A DNA stretch of 34,119 nucleotides, from positions 1-34,119 of the forward strand of contig DCJS01000027.1 in assembly GCA_002319955.1 (NCBI GenBank), given 5' to 3'. The first letter of the stretch is position 1. Every line of letters begins with the position of its first letter. Under the pieces are notes generated by a model, which saw nothing but the letters and a program-made list of their open reading frames with translations, ran no database searches and was not told the DNA's origin. This DNA is from Flavobacteriales bacterium UBA1694 (GTDB lineage Bacteria > Bacteroidota > Bacteroidia > Flavobacteriales > Weeksellaceae). Shown one piece after another: positions 16,816 to 24,359 of this stretch. Made by a program: the position numbers and the translations under genes.

Positions 16816-17649
16816 ATGCAGCACTCTCCCCTAATTTCTGCCGCGGAATTGAATGCGAAGCTTCAAGACCAATCGATTGTTCTATTGGATGTTAGAACGC
16901 AGGCCCAGGCTAAGGAAACATACTTACAAGCTCATTTTAAGGGCGCCATATTTGTGGATTTGAATACGGATTTGAGTTCGCCCACAAGCGATCCCGCGCA
17001 TGGAGGGAGACATCCACTGCCCAGTGTCGAATCGTTTGTTCAAACCCTGAGTGGCCTTGGAATTCAGGCTAATTCCCATGTGGTGATTTACGATGCGAAC
17101 TCAGGAGCAAATGCAGCAGCGCGAGCCTGGTGGATGTTAAAAGCAGTGGGCGTCAACCAGGTTCAGGTTTTAGACGGTGGGTATCAAGCGGGACTTGATT
17201 ATGGACTGGCCTTGAGTAGTGGTGAAGAAATCGTAGAGCGTGTAGCGCCAATTAAAGCATCCACTTGGAATCTTCCATTGGCAACTAAATCAGACGTAAA
17301 ACAAGTTCTTAAAGCCCAGGGCATCGTAATTGACGTTCGAGAAGCGGGGCGTTACCACGGGGAATTTGAGCCAATTGATTCGGTAGCGGGGCACATTTCG
17401 GGTGCTGTAAACCGGCCCTTTGCTGAAAATTTGGATTCTGATGGGTACTTTTTGTCTAAAGAGGAACTCCGTGCAAAGTATAAAATGTTATTCGATTCAA
17501 AGGATCCGTCGCTGGCCATAGTTCATTGTGGTTCTGGAGTCACAGCATGCCACACGCTTTTAGCCATGGCCTACGCCGGGTTAGAGCTTCCCGCATTATA
17601 TGTGGGCTCGTGGAGCGAATGGAGTCGTGGACAAGACCCAATTGGTTGA
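16816..17649 (+). CDS. Two-domain sulfurtransferase (3-mercaptopyruvate sulfurtransferase/rhodanese type)
   Basis: This 277-residue protein has two rhodanese domains. The N-terminal one (about 1-125) lacks the active cysteine; the C-terminal one (about 150-277) has Cys238 in HCGSGVTACHT. The loop CGSGVTA is the mercaptopyruvate-type signature, where thiosulfate rhodaneses more often have CRKGVTA. It should transfer sulfur from 3-mercaptopyruvate to a thiol or cyanide in the cytoplasm, since no signal peptide is seen. It is probably co-transcribed with the lyase upstream. A hairpin terminator follows. It lies next to, but convergent with, the SufT-like gene; I see no direct evidence that it feeds iron-sulfur assembly. 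Confidence 0.92.
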   Translation: MQHSPLISAAELNAKLQDQSIVLLDVRTQAQAKETYLQAHFKGAIFVDLNTDLSSPTSDPAHGGRHPLPSVESFVQTLSGLGIQANSHVVIYDANSGANAAARAWWMLKAVGVNQVQVLDGGYQAGLDYGLALSSGEEIVERVAPIKASTWNLPLATKSDVKQVLKAQGIVIDVREAGRYHGEFEPIDSVAGHISGAVNRPFAENLDSDGYFLSKEELRAKYKMLFDSKDPSLAIVHCGSGVTACHTLLAMAYAGLELPALYVGSWSEWSRGQDPIG

Positions 17650-17663
17650 GCGCTTTTTTGCAC

Positions 17664-17705
17664 AAAAAAAGAGGCGAATTGAATTCCGCCTCTCTCTAGT
17701 TTTTA
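17664..17705. terminator. Bidirectional terminator between the sulfurtransferase and SufT-like genes
   Basis: A 7-base-pair stem (AGAGGCG at 17670-17676, CGCCTCT at 17687-17693) is flanked by seven A on the left and a shorter T run (AGTTTTT) on the right. It can end transcripts from both convergent genes. The minus-strand T run is the better one. Confidence 0.75.
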
Positions 17706-17718
17706 GGTGCATTAAGTC

Positions 17719-18048
17719 TTAAAACAGAATGCCAAGCTCAAATTTTGCTTCTTCGCTCATCATGTCTTTGTTCCAAGCAGGTTCGAAGGTAAGTTCGAGG
17801 TCTACATTTTTGACGCCAGGTACTGCGGCAACTTTCTCCTTCACTTCTTGGGGAAGCGACTCGGCTACTGGACAGTTGGGTGTCGTTAAGGTCATAATGA
17901 CTTTTACTTCCGCTTCTTCCGAGATTTGCACATCATAAATAAGACCTAATTCGTAGATATCTACTGGAATTTCCGGGTCATAAACCGTCTTTAATGTAAG
18001 AATTATTTTTTCGCCTAAAATGGCGATTTGTTCGTCTGTTATACTCAT
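17719..18048 (-). CDS. SufT-like DUF59 (MIP18 family) iron-sulfur assembly protein
   Basis: This 109-residue DUF59 protein has the family landmarks VYDPEIPVDIYELGLIYD and LTTPNCPVAESLP, the latter with the conserved cysteine. It ends in a short tail (FEPAWNKDMMSEEAKFELGIL) typical of Bacteroidota SUF-associated members. Such proteins help mature iron-sulfur proteins. In many flavobacteria this gene sits in the suf operon; here it lies about 4 kb from sufD, separated by an exporter/amidohydrolase pair on the other strand. It starts 9 bases after the exonuclease gene and is probably co-transcribed with it. Confidence 0.9.
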   Translation of the reverse strand: MSITDEQIAILGEKIILTLKTVYDPEIPVDIYELGLIYDVQISEEAEVKVIMTLTTPNCPVAESLPQEVKEKVAAVPGVKNVDLELTFEPAWNKDMMSEEAKFELGILF

Positions 18049-18057
18049 TTATTTGTC

Positions 18058-18750
18058 TTAATAGCGTTCTAAAATTGGGTCTTGCCTTAGCCGGGCAAAT
18101 ACGTTTGCCAAAGTTAATACATCTTTTTCACAATACTTAATTATTCTAATTAAATCTTTGTCTATATGGAAGATAGATGATACCATAGACCCATCAATGT
18201 CGTCTTTTGGGGTGGGTAGTCCAAGAACATGGGCTAGGAGCTCGAGCGATACAAAACTTCGGTATTCTCCAAATTTCCAGAGTTCTAGGGTGTCAAGATG
18301 GGGGATCTCCCAAGGCTTTTTTCCAAAGTTTTGAAAAGGGCGTGGGGGCTCCATTCCATGAATTAAATAGCGTCGTGAGATCCATGGAAAATCAAATTCT
18401 TTCCCGTTATGGGCACATAGAATTACCCCATTGAGGCTTTGGTGGTTAAAGAGTTCGCCAAATTCAAGCAAAAGAGCTCGTTCATCTACATTCGCATAAC
18501 TTCTAATTTTAAGTTTTCCAGACTTATCGACCATGCCAATAGAGATACAGATGATTTTTCCAAACTCTGCAAAAATACCAGCCCGTTCAAAATAGAGCTC
18601 TGAGGAATCCTGACCCTCCTTTAGTTGTGAGGTGGCTTTCTTGTTCCATAAGTATTTCTCCGTATCAGAAAGTTCTTCCCAACGTTCGTGCTGGGAGGCG
18701 GTTTCAATATCTAGAAAGAGAAGTTTTTCAATTGGGATTTGTTTTATCAT
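18058..18750 (-). CDS. 3'-5' exonuclease of the PolB-exo2 (PF10108) type
   Basis: This 230-residue RNase H-fold exonuclease has Exo I as LFLDIETASQ (Asp-Glu near residue 15), Exo II as ILCAHNGKEFDFPWISRR, and Exo III as IIKYCEKDVLTLANVF. These supply the four acidic metal ligands. It is a stand-alone predicted DNA-polymerase-B-like proofreading domain with no polymerase. Its substrate, DNA or RNA, is not established. It heads a two-gene unit with the SufT-like gene and is divergent from the MFS exporter across a 179-base gap that holds an inverted repeat. Confidence 0.88.
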   Translation of the reverse strand: MIKQIPIEKLLFLDIETASQHERWEELSDTEKYLWNKKATSQLKEGQDSSELYFERAGIFAEFGKIICISIGMVDKSGKLKIRSYANVDERALLLEFGELFNHQSLNGVILCAHNGKEFDFPWISRRYLIHGMEPPRPFQNFGKKPWEIPHLDTLELWKFGEYRSFVSLELLAHVLGLPTPKDDIDGSMVSSIFHIDKDLIRIIKYCEKDVLTLANVFARLRQDPILERY

Positions 18751-18812
18751 TTTAAAATGGGCATGTGAATTAACTCATAAAACTACGTTAATTTAATCTT
18801 TTTTTAATCTTC

Positions 18813-18841
18813 GTATCTAAATAAACGGCTAACTTAGATAC
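18813..18841. promoter_or_regulatory. Inverted repeat, candidate operator
   Basis: GTATCTAA (18813-18820) and TTAGATAC (18834-18841) are perfect 8-base inverted repeats with centres 21 bases apart, so two helical turns separate the half-sites. A direct repeat TTTAATCTT (18792-18800 and 18803-18811) lies just left. The site is 89 bases before the MFS gene. No regulator gene is adjacent. Confidence 0.45.
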
Positions 18842-18929
18842 TTCCATTGGGGACATAAAACCTAATGTGATCAAGCCAATTGGTCCACAAATGTTGGGGG
18901 CTTAGCAGACCAAATTTACTTATAAAATC

Positions 18930-20399
18930 ATGGAAATGAATTCTTCTACCCAATCTTATCAGGGAAATGACCGGTTACTGTTTGGAATAATACTAGGAGT
19001 TCTCGCGTTCTGGCTTTTTGCTCAAACCACGTTGAATATTAACGTGGAAATGGCAAAGGACTTAGGAATGGAGCAAAACTTTATGAATATTGCCGTTTCA
19101 ATCACTTCACTTTTTTCAGGGATCTTCATTGTGGTTATGGGAGGGCTTGCCGACCGAGTGGGTCGGGTGAAAATGGTTCAAATTGGCTTTATTCTCAGTA
19201 TGATTGGATCGCTTCTAATTGCACTCACACCAAGTGGCCCGGCAAGTTCCGCCGTACTAATTAGTGGACGTATCCTTCAAGGACTTTCAGGGGCCTGTTT
19301 AATGCCTGCAAGTCTTGCTCTAGTTAAGGCGTATTGGGTCGGACCGGCAAGACAACGAGCGATTAGTATGTGGTCTATAGGTTCTTGGGGTGGCTCTGGA
19401 TTTTGCGCCTTTTTCGGGGGCATGGTGGCCTCTAACTTAGGATGGCGCTATATTTTTTGGGCCACGATCGTGGTGTCGCTTATCGGTTTTTTTATGGTCA
19501 GAGGCACACCAGAGAGCAAAAGTGAAACTAAAGGGTCCTTTAAATTTGATTATGCTGGAGTCCTTACATTTATGATTGCGATAATTGCTTTCCAGTTATT
19601 TATTACGAAAGGAAGTGATTTTGGTTGGACTAGTTTGACGTCCTTTTCACTTGTAGGGGTTTTCATTTTTTTTGGTATTCTATTTTACCGCATTGAAATC
19701 AAGAATTCTTTTGCATTCGTGAATCTAAAATTATTTAAAAACCTTACGTATACCGGAGCGACCATTTCTAATTTTCTACTCAATGCCTGTGCGGGAATTT
19801 TAATTATTTCCTTATCTCTGGTTCAACTCGGTGCGGGCTATAGTTCCCAGCAGTCAGGACTACTGACCTTAGGTTACGCCCTCGCGATTGTTGCTTTTAT
19901 CCGTGTTGGAGAAAAGCTTCTGCAACGTTTTGGTGCTCGTAAACCGATGCTTTGGGGATCTAGTATTGTGGCGCTCTCTATTTTTCTACTTATGTTTACG
20001 CATCTAATGACCGGGACTTATACGGTTTTAGCGGTTATTGCCTTTACCCTTTTTGGCGTCGGGCTTGCGTTTTATGCCACGCCTTCAACCGATGCGGCCC
20101 TTTCCAATCTTCCGGACGATCAGGCGGGTGCGGGTGCTGGAATATATAAGATGGCCTCTTCTCTTGGAGCGGCTATTGGTGTAGCGATTTCGGCTAGTGT
20201 GTTTACGGCCCTAAGTTCAAGTTCCGGACCTGTCGAGTGGTTAAACCAACTTATAACTTTTCAAGGACGCCAAGATAATTTAGCCATTCGTCAAGGGGCT
20301 AGCATCGCCTTGGGTATAAATCTAATAATGGCCCTTCTTGCAATCCTTTCAATTCATTTCACCATACCAAAGGGAAAAAAATCAGAACCAATTCAATAG
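18930..20399 (+). CDS. DHA2-type major facilitator superfamily exporter
   Basis: This 489-residue inner-membrane protein has about 14 hydrophobic segments, as in DHA2 drug/proton antiporters. The cytoplasmic loop between segments 2 and 3 carries motif A as GGLADRVGRVKMVQIG. A glycine-rich segment 5 (SWGGSGFCAFFGGM) stands where motif C is found, and GRILQGLSGACLMPASLAL is the segment-4 motif. Substrate is not predictable from sequence. The M20 amidohydrolase gene starts 6 bases after its stop, so they form an operon. This pairing suggests the transporter moves the amide-linked compound, or a product, that the hydrolase acts on. An inverted repeat upstream may bind a regulator. Confidence 0.92.
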   Translation: MEMNSSTQSYQGNDRLLFGIILGVLAFWLFAQTTLNINVEMAKDLGMEQNFMNIAVSITSLFSGIFIVVMGGLADRVGRVKMVQIGFILSMIGSLLIALTPSGPASSAVLISGRILQGLSGACLMPASLALVKAYWVGPARQRAISMWSIGSWGGSGFCAFFGGMVASNLGWRYIFWATIVVSLIGFFMVRGTPESKSETKGSFKFDYAGVLTFMIAIIAFQLFITKGSDFGWTSLTSFSLVGVFIFFGILFYRIEIKNSFAFVNLKLFKNLTYTGATISNFLLNACAGILIISLSLVQLGAGYSSQQSGLLTLGYALAIVAFIRVGEKLLQRFGARKPMLWGSSIVALSIFLLMFTHLMTGTYTVLAVIAFTLFGVGLAFYATPSTDAALSNLPDDQAGAGAGIYKMASSLGAAIGVAISASVFTALSSSSGPVEWLNQLITFQGRQDNLAIRQGASIALGINLIMALLAILSIHFTIPKGKKSEPIQ

Positions 20400-20405
20400 G
20401 ATACT

Positions 20406-21563
20406 ATGAAAATTTTAGACACGATTCAATCAAGACAAAACGAACTGAATACTTGGATGGAATTCATGCATAAAGCACCTGAACTATCCATGCAGGAACA
20501 AAACACGTCAGATTATATTGCCAAGCAACTAGAGTCTTTTGGCGCGTTTACAATCACCAGAGGTATTGGTACCTATGGTCTTGTCGCATCCTTAAAGGTT
20601 GGAGACTCAAACAAAGCCATCGGACTACGCGCCGATTTTGATGCCCTACCCATTGAGGAGCAAAACGACTTACCCTATAAAAGTACCATTGAAGGCAAAT
20701 CGCACTTGTGTGGACATGACGGCCATACCACGATGCTTTTAGGGGCGGGAAAATACCTTGCAGAAACAAAGAACTTTGACGGAACGGTTCATCTCATTTT
20801 TCAGCCTGGGGAAGAGACCATGCAAGGTGGCCCTGCCATGATTGCAGATGGGCTTTTCGATAAATTCCCAATGGATGCGGTCTTTGGAATGCACAATATG
20901 CCGGGCCTTGAAACAGGCACGTTTCATTTTGGAACAGGCGAGTTTATGGCCGCTGTTGACAATTGGGAGATTATCTTAGAAGGAAAAGGTGGGCATGGCG
21001 CTATGCCAGAAAAGGCAGTTGATCCTGTTGTAGCTGGAAGCGCCTTAGTGATGGCCCTTCAAACTATTGTCAGTCGAAATGTGAGTCCGTGGAACGAAGC
21101 GGTGGTCACGGTAGGGGCTTTTAATTCGGGCAATGCCGGGAATGTTATTCCTCAGTATGCCTCGCTAAAAATATGTGCCCGAACCATGCATGCAGAAGAC
21201 CGCAAATTAGTTCTTGATAAAATAAGAAGCATTACAAAAGCTCAATCAGAAAGTTTTGGTGTGAGTTACGAAATAATTGAAGGCGTCCCAGGGGCTGTGC
21301 TTGTGAATACGGCCACAGAAACTGATTTCGCTAGGAATGTGGCAGAAACGTACTTTGGTGCTTCGAAAGTTCACTATCCAGCCTCACCCTACATGGGAAG
21401 TGAGGATTTTGCTTTTATGCTCCAAAACAAAAAAGGAAATTACTGCATGCTCGGAAACGGGGAAGGCTTTATGGTGCACCATCCCAAATACCAGTTTAAT
21501 AAAGCTATTTTACCTATTGGGGCAAGTTATTGGGTGCATTTAGTGGAAGAGTTTCTGAAATAG
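20406..21563 (+). CDS. M20-family amidohydrolase (hippurate hydrolase/IAA-amino-acid hydrolase type)
   Basis: This 385-residue cytoplasmic metallohydrolase of the M20D group has its metal-site motifs in order: IGLRADFDALPIEE, HLCGHDGHTTMLLGA (with the Cys and two His), HLIFQPGEETMQGGP, GMHNMPGL, and the late PYMGSEDFAFML. The cysteine in HLCGHDGH is typical of N-acyl-amino-acid amidohydrolases such as hippurate, N-acetyl-amino-acid or indoleacetyl-amino-acid hydrolases. The insert domain (about 185-300) is the usual dimerisation lid. It is the second gene after the exporter. Its last 50 bases overlap the convergent zincin gene. Confidence 0.92.
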   Translation: MKILDTIQSRQNELNTWMEFMHKAPELSMQEQNTSDYIAKQLESFGAFTITRGIGTYGLVASLKVGDSNKAIGLRADFDALPIEEQNDLPYKSTIEGKSHLCGHDGHTTMLLGAGKYLAETKNFDGTVHLIFQPGEETMQGGPAMIADGLFDKFPMDAVFGMHNMPGLETGTFHFGTGEFMAAVDNWEIILEGKGGHGAMPEKAVDPVVAGSALVMALQTIVSRNVSPWNEAVVTVGAFNSGNAGNVIPQYASLKICARTMHAEDRKLVLDKIRSITKAQSESFGVSYEIIEGVPGAVLVNTATETDFARNVAETYFGASKVHYPASPYMGSEDFAFMLQNKKGNYCMLGNGEGFMVHHPKYQFNKAILPIGASYWVHLVEEFLK

Positions 21564-22098
21564 GAGTTTGATTTTGAGCTTCTTTTTTTGCAATTAAAGT
21601 TTCTAAAAGGGCCGTAAGTTCGTTTTTCTGGGCCTTATAGGTTTGTTGCAAAGGGGTTCCCTCGCCCATTCGTTTGTAGTACTCTAAAGCTTTGTTAGCA
21701 AATTGAATGCGGTTAAAATCCGGCGCATCGGGTAGGCCAGGAAAAATGCGGTGAAATAGCATTTCATAGTACGCCTGCCATTCGCGTTCATTCTTATCGA
21801 CCACAGGAGCTCCAGGGGCCTTTTGACGCACATGAAGCATTTCGTGGGCAATCATGTTAAGAATTAATGCGAGATCGAAATTAAGGATGTTTGCAGGGAG
21901 ATAGACGGTTTGCTTGCCCCCAATTTGGCCTTCTGCAGTTAAAAGCAGGCTGTTAGTAGAGGTTTCCATTCGCAGTTCAAACCCTTGGCAATTTTCGTGG
22001 CCAAGCGCATAGGAATCCACCAAGTAACGCACAGCATCAAGAACTTGATTGTGGGTGTTATAGGCCGCTACATGCGTTTTTATCGTTTGAAAATCCAT
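21514..22098 (-). CDS. Uncharacterised zincin-like protein with HExxH motif
   Basis: This 194-residue protein, read from ATG 22098 (MDFQTIKTHV), has no signal peptide. A frame open to 22125 would start inside the suf operon terminator, so that start is rejected. The motif IAHEMLHVRQ (His85, Glu86, His89) is followed by NEREWQAYYEM, whose glutamates could give the third zinc ligand. This is the minigluzincin pattern seen in small metalloprotease domains. The last 60 residues are helical and polar. Its C-terminal 16 codons overlap the M20 hydrolase gene on the other strand. I cannot assign a family name; a cytoplasmic metallopeptidase is the best reading. Confidence 0.7.
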   Translation of the reverse strand: MDFQTIKTHVAAYNTHNQVLDAVRYLVDSYALGHENCQGFELRMETSTNSLLLTAEGQIGGKQTVYLPANILNFDLALILNMIAHEMLHVRQKAPGAPVVDKNEREWQAYYEMLFHRIFPGLPDAPDFNRIQFANKALEYYKRMGEGTPLQQTYKAQKNELTALLETLIAKKEAQNQTPISETLPLNAPNNLPQ

Positions 22099-22110
22099 GA
22101 AGTAAAATAA

Positions 22111-22142
22111 CAAAAAATCTGCCACCTAGTAGGCAGCAGATT
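22111..22142 (-). terminator. Intrinsic terminator of the sufABCD operon
   Basis: On the minus strand an 11-base-pair stem (22142-22132 with 22126-22116, two G-U pairs) has a 5-base loop TACTA and runs straight into a T tract (TTTTTTG). It lies 24 bases after the sufD stop. Confidence 0.88.
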
Positions 22143-22165
22143 GAAAAATATCACTTATAAAAAAA

Positions 22166-23473
22166 TTAAAACTCTATTTGAACTTCAAGCTTTTGGGCCA
22201 GAAGTTTTGAGATTTTAGTTTTTAATGGTTCGATGTCAATGTTTTCCATGGCATCGTTGGCGAAGGCAAAGAGTAAAAGTGCTTTGGCCTCTTTCTCTGA
22301 GATTCCTCTCTGTCTTAAATAAAAGAGCGCGTCTTTATCGAGCTGACCCACGGTACACCCGTGTGAGCATTTCACATCATCAGCGAAAATTTCGAGTTGA
22401 GGTTTTGTATCGATGCTTGCGCCTTCGGAGAGTAAAATATTGTTATTTTGTTGGTACGCATTGGTTTTTTGCGCAATTTTATTCACATAGACCTTTCCGT
22501 TAAACACCCCGTGTGAATGGTCACTGTAGATTCCCTTGTAGTTTTGGTAACTTTCACAATGCGGCTGGTTATGGTGCACAGCCGTGTGGTGGTCCACAAG
22601 CTGCGTATCTCCAATGATCGTAATGCCGTTCATAAAGGAATTAATATTTGACCCGTTTTGGATGAAGTCTAAGTTATTTCTAATGATCTTTCCACCAAAC
22701 GAAAAGGTGTTAACTGTGGTAAGACTGTCACTTTCTTGCTTTGCAAAGGTATGATCCACTAAGTAGGAGCTTGCAGAGTCATTTTGCACTTTGTGCCAAT
22801 CCGCTTTCGCATTGGACGCAGTGAATATTTCTGTAACGGAATTGGTAAATACCGAGTGCGTATCAAAATTGTGGTGGCTTTCAATCACTTCAATCTTTGC
22901 TCCCTGGTCCACGATCAGTAGGTTTCGCGTGTTATAAAAGGTATTGGTTGGTTGGTTATCAGAAAGATAAAAAACATGAATTGGTTTCTCAATTACCATG
23001 TTTTTGGGGACTTTCATGAAAAACCCATTCCTGAAGTACGCTAAATTGAGGTTCGTGAAGGCAAGGGAAGGGTCTGCAACTTTACCGAAGTAGTGGTCAA
23101 AAGCATCTTTGTATTTCGCGTCATTTAAAGCATGTTTAAAGGACATGAACTCAACATTTTCAATTGAGACTTTGGAGAGTTCTTTATGAAGTTCCCCATT
23201 GATAAAAACAATCCAGTCGAAGTTCTCTTCACCTAGATGAAGTTCACTGAGCTGCTCAGCGGTAATTGTGTGCTCTTTTTCAGGAAACATCGAGTAGTCT
23301 TTCTCAGTGATCTCCCTTAGGTTCGTGTATTTATATTCCTCATCCTTTTTGGTTGGAAAGCCTAGCTCAAGGAATTTTTCAAGTGCAGTGGCTCGAGGCT
23401 CATCCAAAAAACGGTGTTGAAGCGTTTGAAGGAATTGTTTGTGTTTAGTTTGTATAGATTCTAGTAGTGGCAT
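22166..23473 (-). CDS. sufD: Fe-S cluster scaffold subunit SufD
   Basis: This 435-residue beta-helix protein forms the SufBC2D scaffold with SufB and SufC. The helical N-terminal region is followed by a long beta-helix. The C-terminal block has the conserved IFADDVKCSHGCTVGQLDKDALFYLRQRGIS, including the conserved His and Cys-containing stretch typical of SufD. It also has the family motif VDHHTAVHHNQPHCESYQ. It lies 67 bases after sufC and is the last gene of the operon, ending at a strong terminator. In many relatives sufS and sufE follow at this point; here they do not. Confidence 0.97.
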   Translation of the reverse strand: MPLLESIQTKHKQFLQTLQHRFLDEPRATALEKFLELGFPTKKDEEYKYTNLREITEKDYSMFPEKEHTITAEQLSELHLGEENFDWIVFINGELHKELSKVSIENVEFMSFKHALNDAKYKDAFDHYFGKVADPSLAFTNLNLAYFRNGFFMKVPKNMVIEKPIHVFYLSDNQPTNTFYNTRNLLIVDQGAKIEVIESHHNFDTHSVFTNSVTEIFTASNAKADWHKVQNDSASSYLVDHTFAKQESDSLTTVNTFSFGGKIIRNNLDFIQNGSNINSFMNGITIIGDTQLVDHHTAVHHNQPHCESYQNYKGIYSDHSHGVFNGKVYVNKIAQKTNAYQQNNNILLSEGASIDTKPQLEIFADDVKCSHGCTVGQLDKDALFYLRQRGISEKEAKALLLFAFANDAMENIDIEPLKTKISKLLAQKLEVQIEF

Positions 23474-23540
23474 TCTTATGTTTAGGTTTTACTGCCCAAG
23501 GGCAAAAAATAGAGTTAGAGGCCTAGGGCTCTTTCAAAAT

Positions 23541-24287
23541 TTAGTTCAGGAGCCAATCGTAGCCTTTTTCCTCAAGTTCTAGTGCGAGTGATTTGTCTCC
23601 CGTCTTGATTATTTTCCCATCGGCCAACACATGGACGAAGTCTGGCTTGATATAATCAAGTAACCTTTGATAGTGGGTAATAAGTAAGACTGCGTTCCCT
23701 TCATTTTTAAATGAGTTTACCCCATCCGCTACAATTCTAAGCGCATCAATATCTAGCCCTGAATCGGTTTCGTCTAGAATAGCGAGTTTTGGGTTAAGCA
23801 TAAGCATTTGAAAAATTTCATTACGCTTCTTTTCCCCACCGGAGAAGCCGTCATTTAGCGAGCGTCCTAAGAAATCTTTTCGGATACTTAGTTTCTCTGA
23901 ATTCTCTCTAACTAAGGCAAGGAGTTCTTTTGCGGGTAAATCTTCAAGACCATGCGCTTTACGGGTTTCGTTTAAAGCCGCCTTAATGAAATTGGTAACC
24001 GTCACCCCTGGAATTTCCACTGGGTATTGGAATGACATAAAGATGCCTTTATGGGCGCGGTCCTCAGGGGCATCTTCAAGGATGCTGTTTCCTTCAAACT
24101 GAATGTCTCCTTGGGTCACTTCATAATCGTCTTTTCCTGCGATAACGGCCGATAATGTCGATTTTCCAGCACCGTTAGGTCCCATGATCGCGTGAACTTC
24201 CCCTGGTTTAATCTCTAAATTGATTCCTTTTAATATTTCGATGCCTTCTTCCTTAATCTCGGCATGTAGGTTGTTTATTTTAAGCAT
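23541..24287 (-). CDS. sufC: Fe-S cluster assembly ATPase SufC
   Basis: This 248-residue ABC-type ATPase drives conformational change in the SufBC2D complex. Walker A is MGPNGAGKSTLS (about residues 36-43), the Q-loop region is FMSFQYPVEIPG, the ABC signature is GFSGGEKKRNEIFQ, and Walker B is LAILDETDSGLDIDAL followed by a switch His in LLITHYQRLL. Both the FSGGEKKRNE signature and the DETDSGLD variant are diagnostic for SufC among ABC proteins. It is cytoplasmic, with no membrane segment. It sits between sufB and sufD with gaps of about 70 bases. Confidence 0.98.
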   Translation of the reverse strand: MLKINNLHAEIKEEGIEILKGINLEIKPGEVHAIMGPNGAGKSTLSAVIAGKDDYEVTQGDIQFEGNSILEDAPEDRAHKGIFMSFQYPVEIPGVTVTNFIKAALNETRKAHGLEDLPAKELLALVRENSEKLSIRKDFLGRSLNDGFSGGEKKRNEIFQMLMLNPKLAILDETDSGLDIDALRIVADGVNSFKNEGNAVLLITHYQRLLDYIKPDFVHVLADGKIIKTGDKSLALELEEKGYDWLLN

Positions 24288-24359
24288 AATCGTTAGTTGC
24301 GTAGTTTTAGTGCCATACGAGGTGGCGTCATTGTGTTTAAATTCGTGGTTCGTCTTGGG

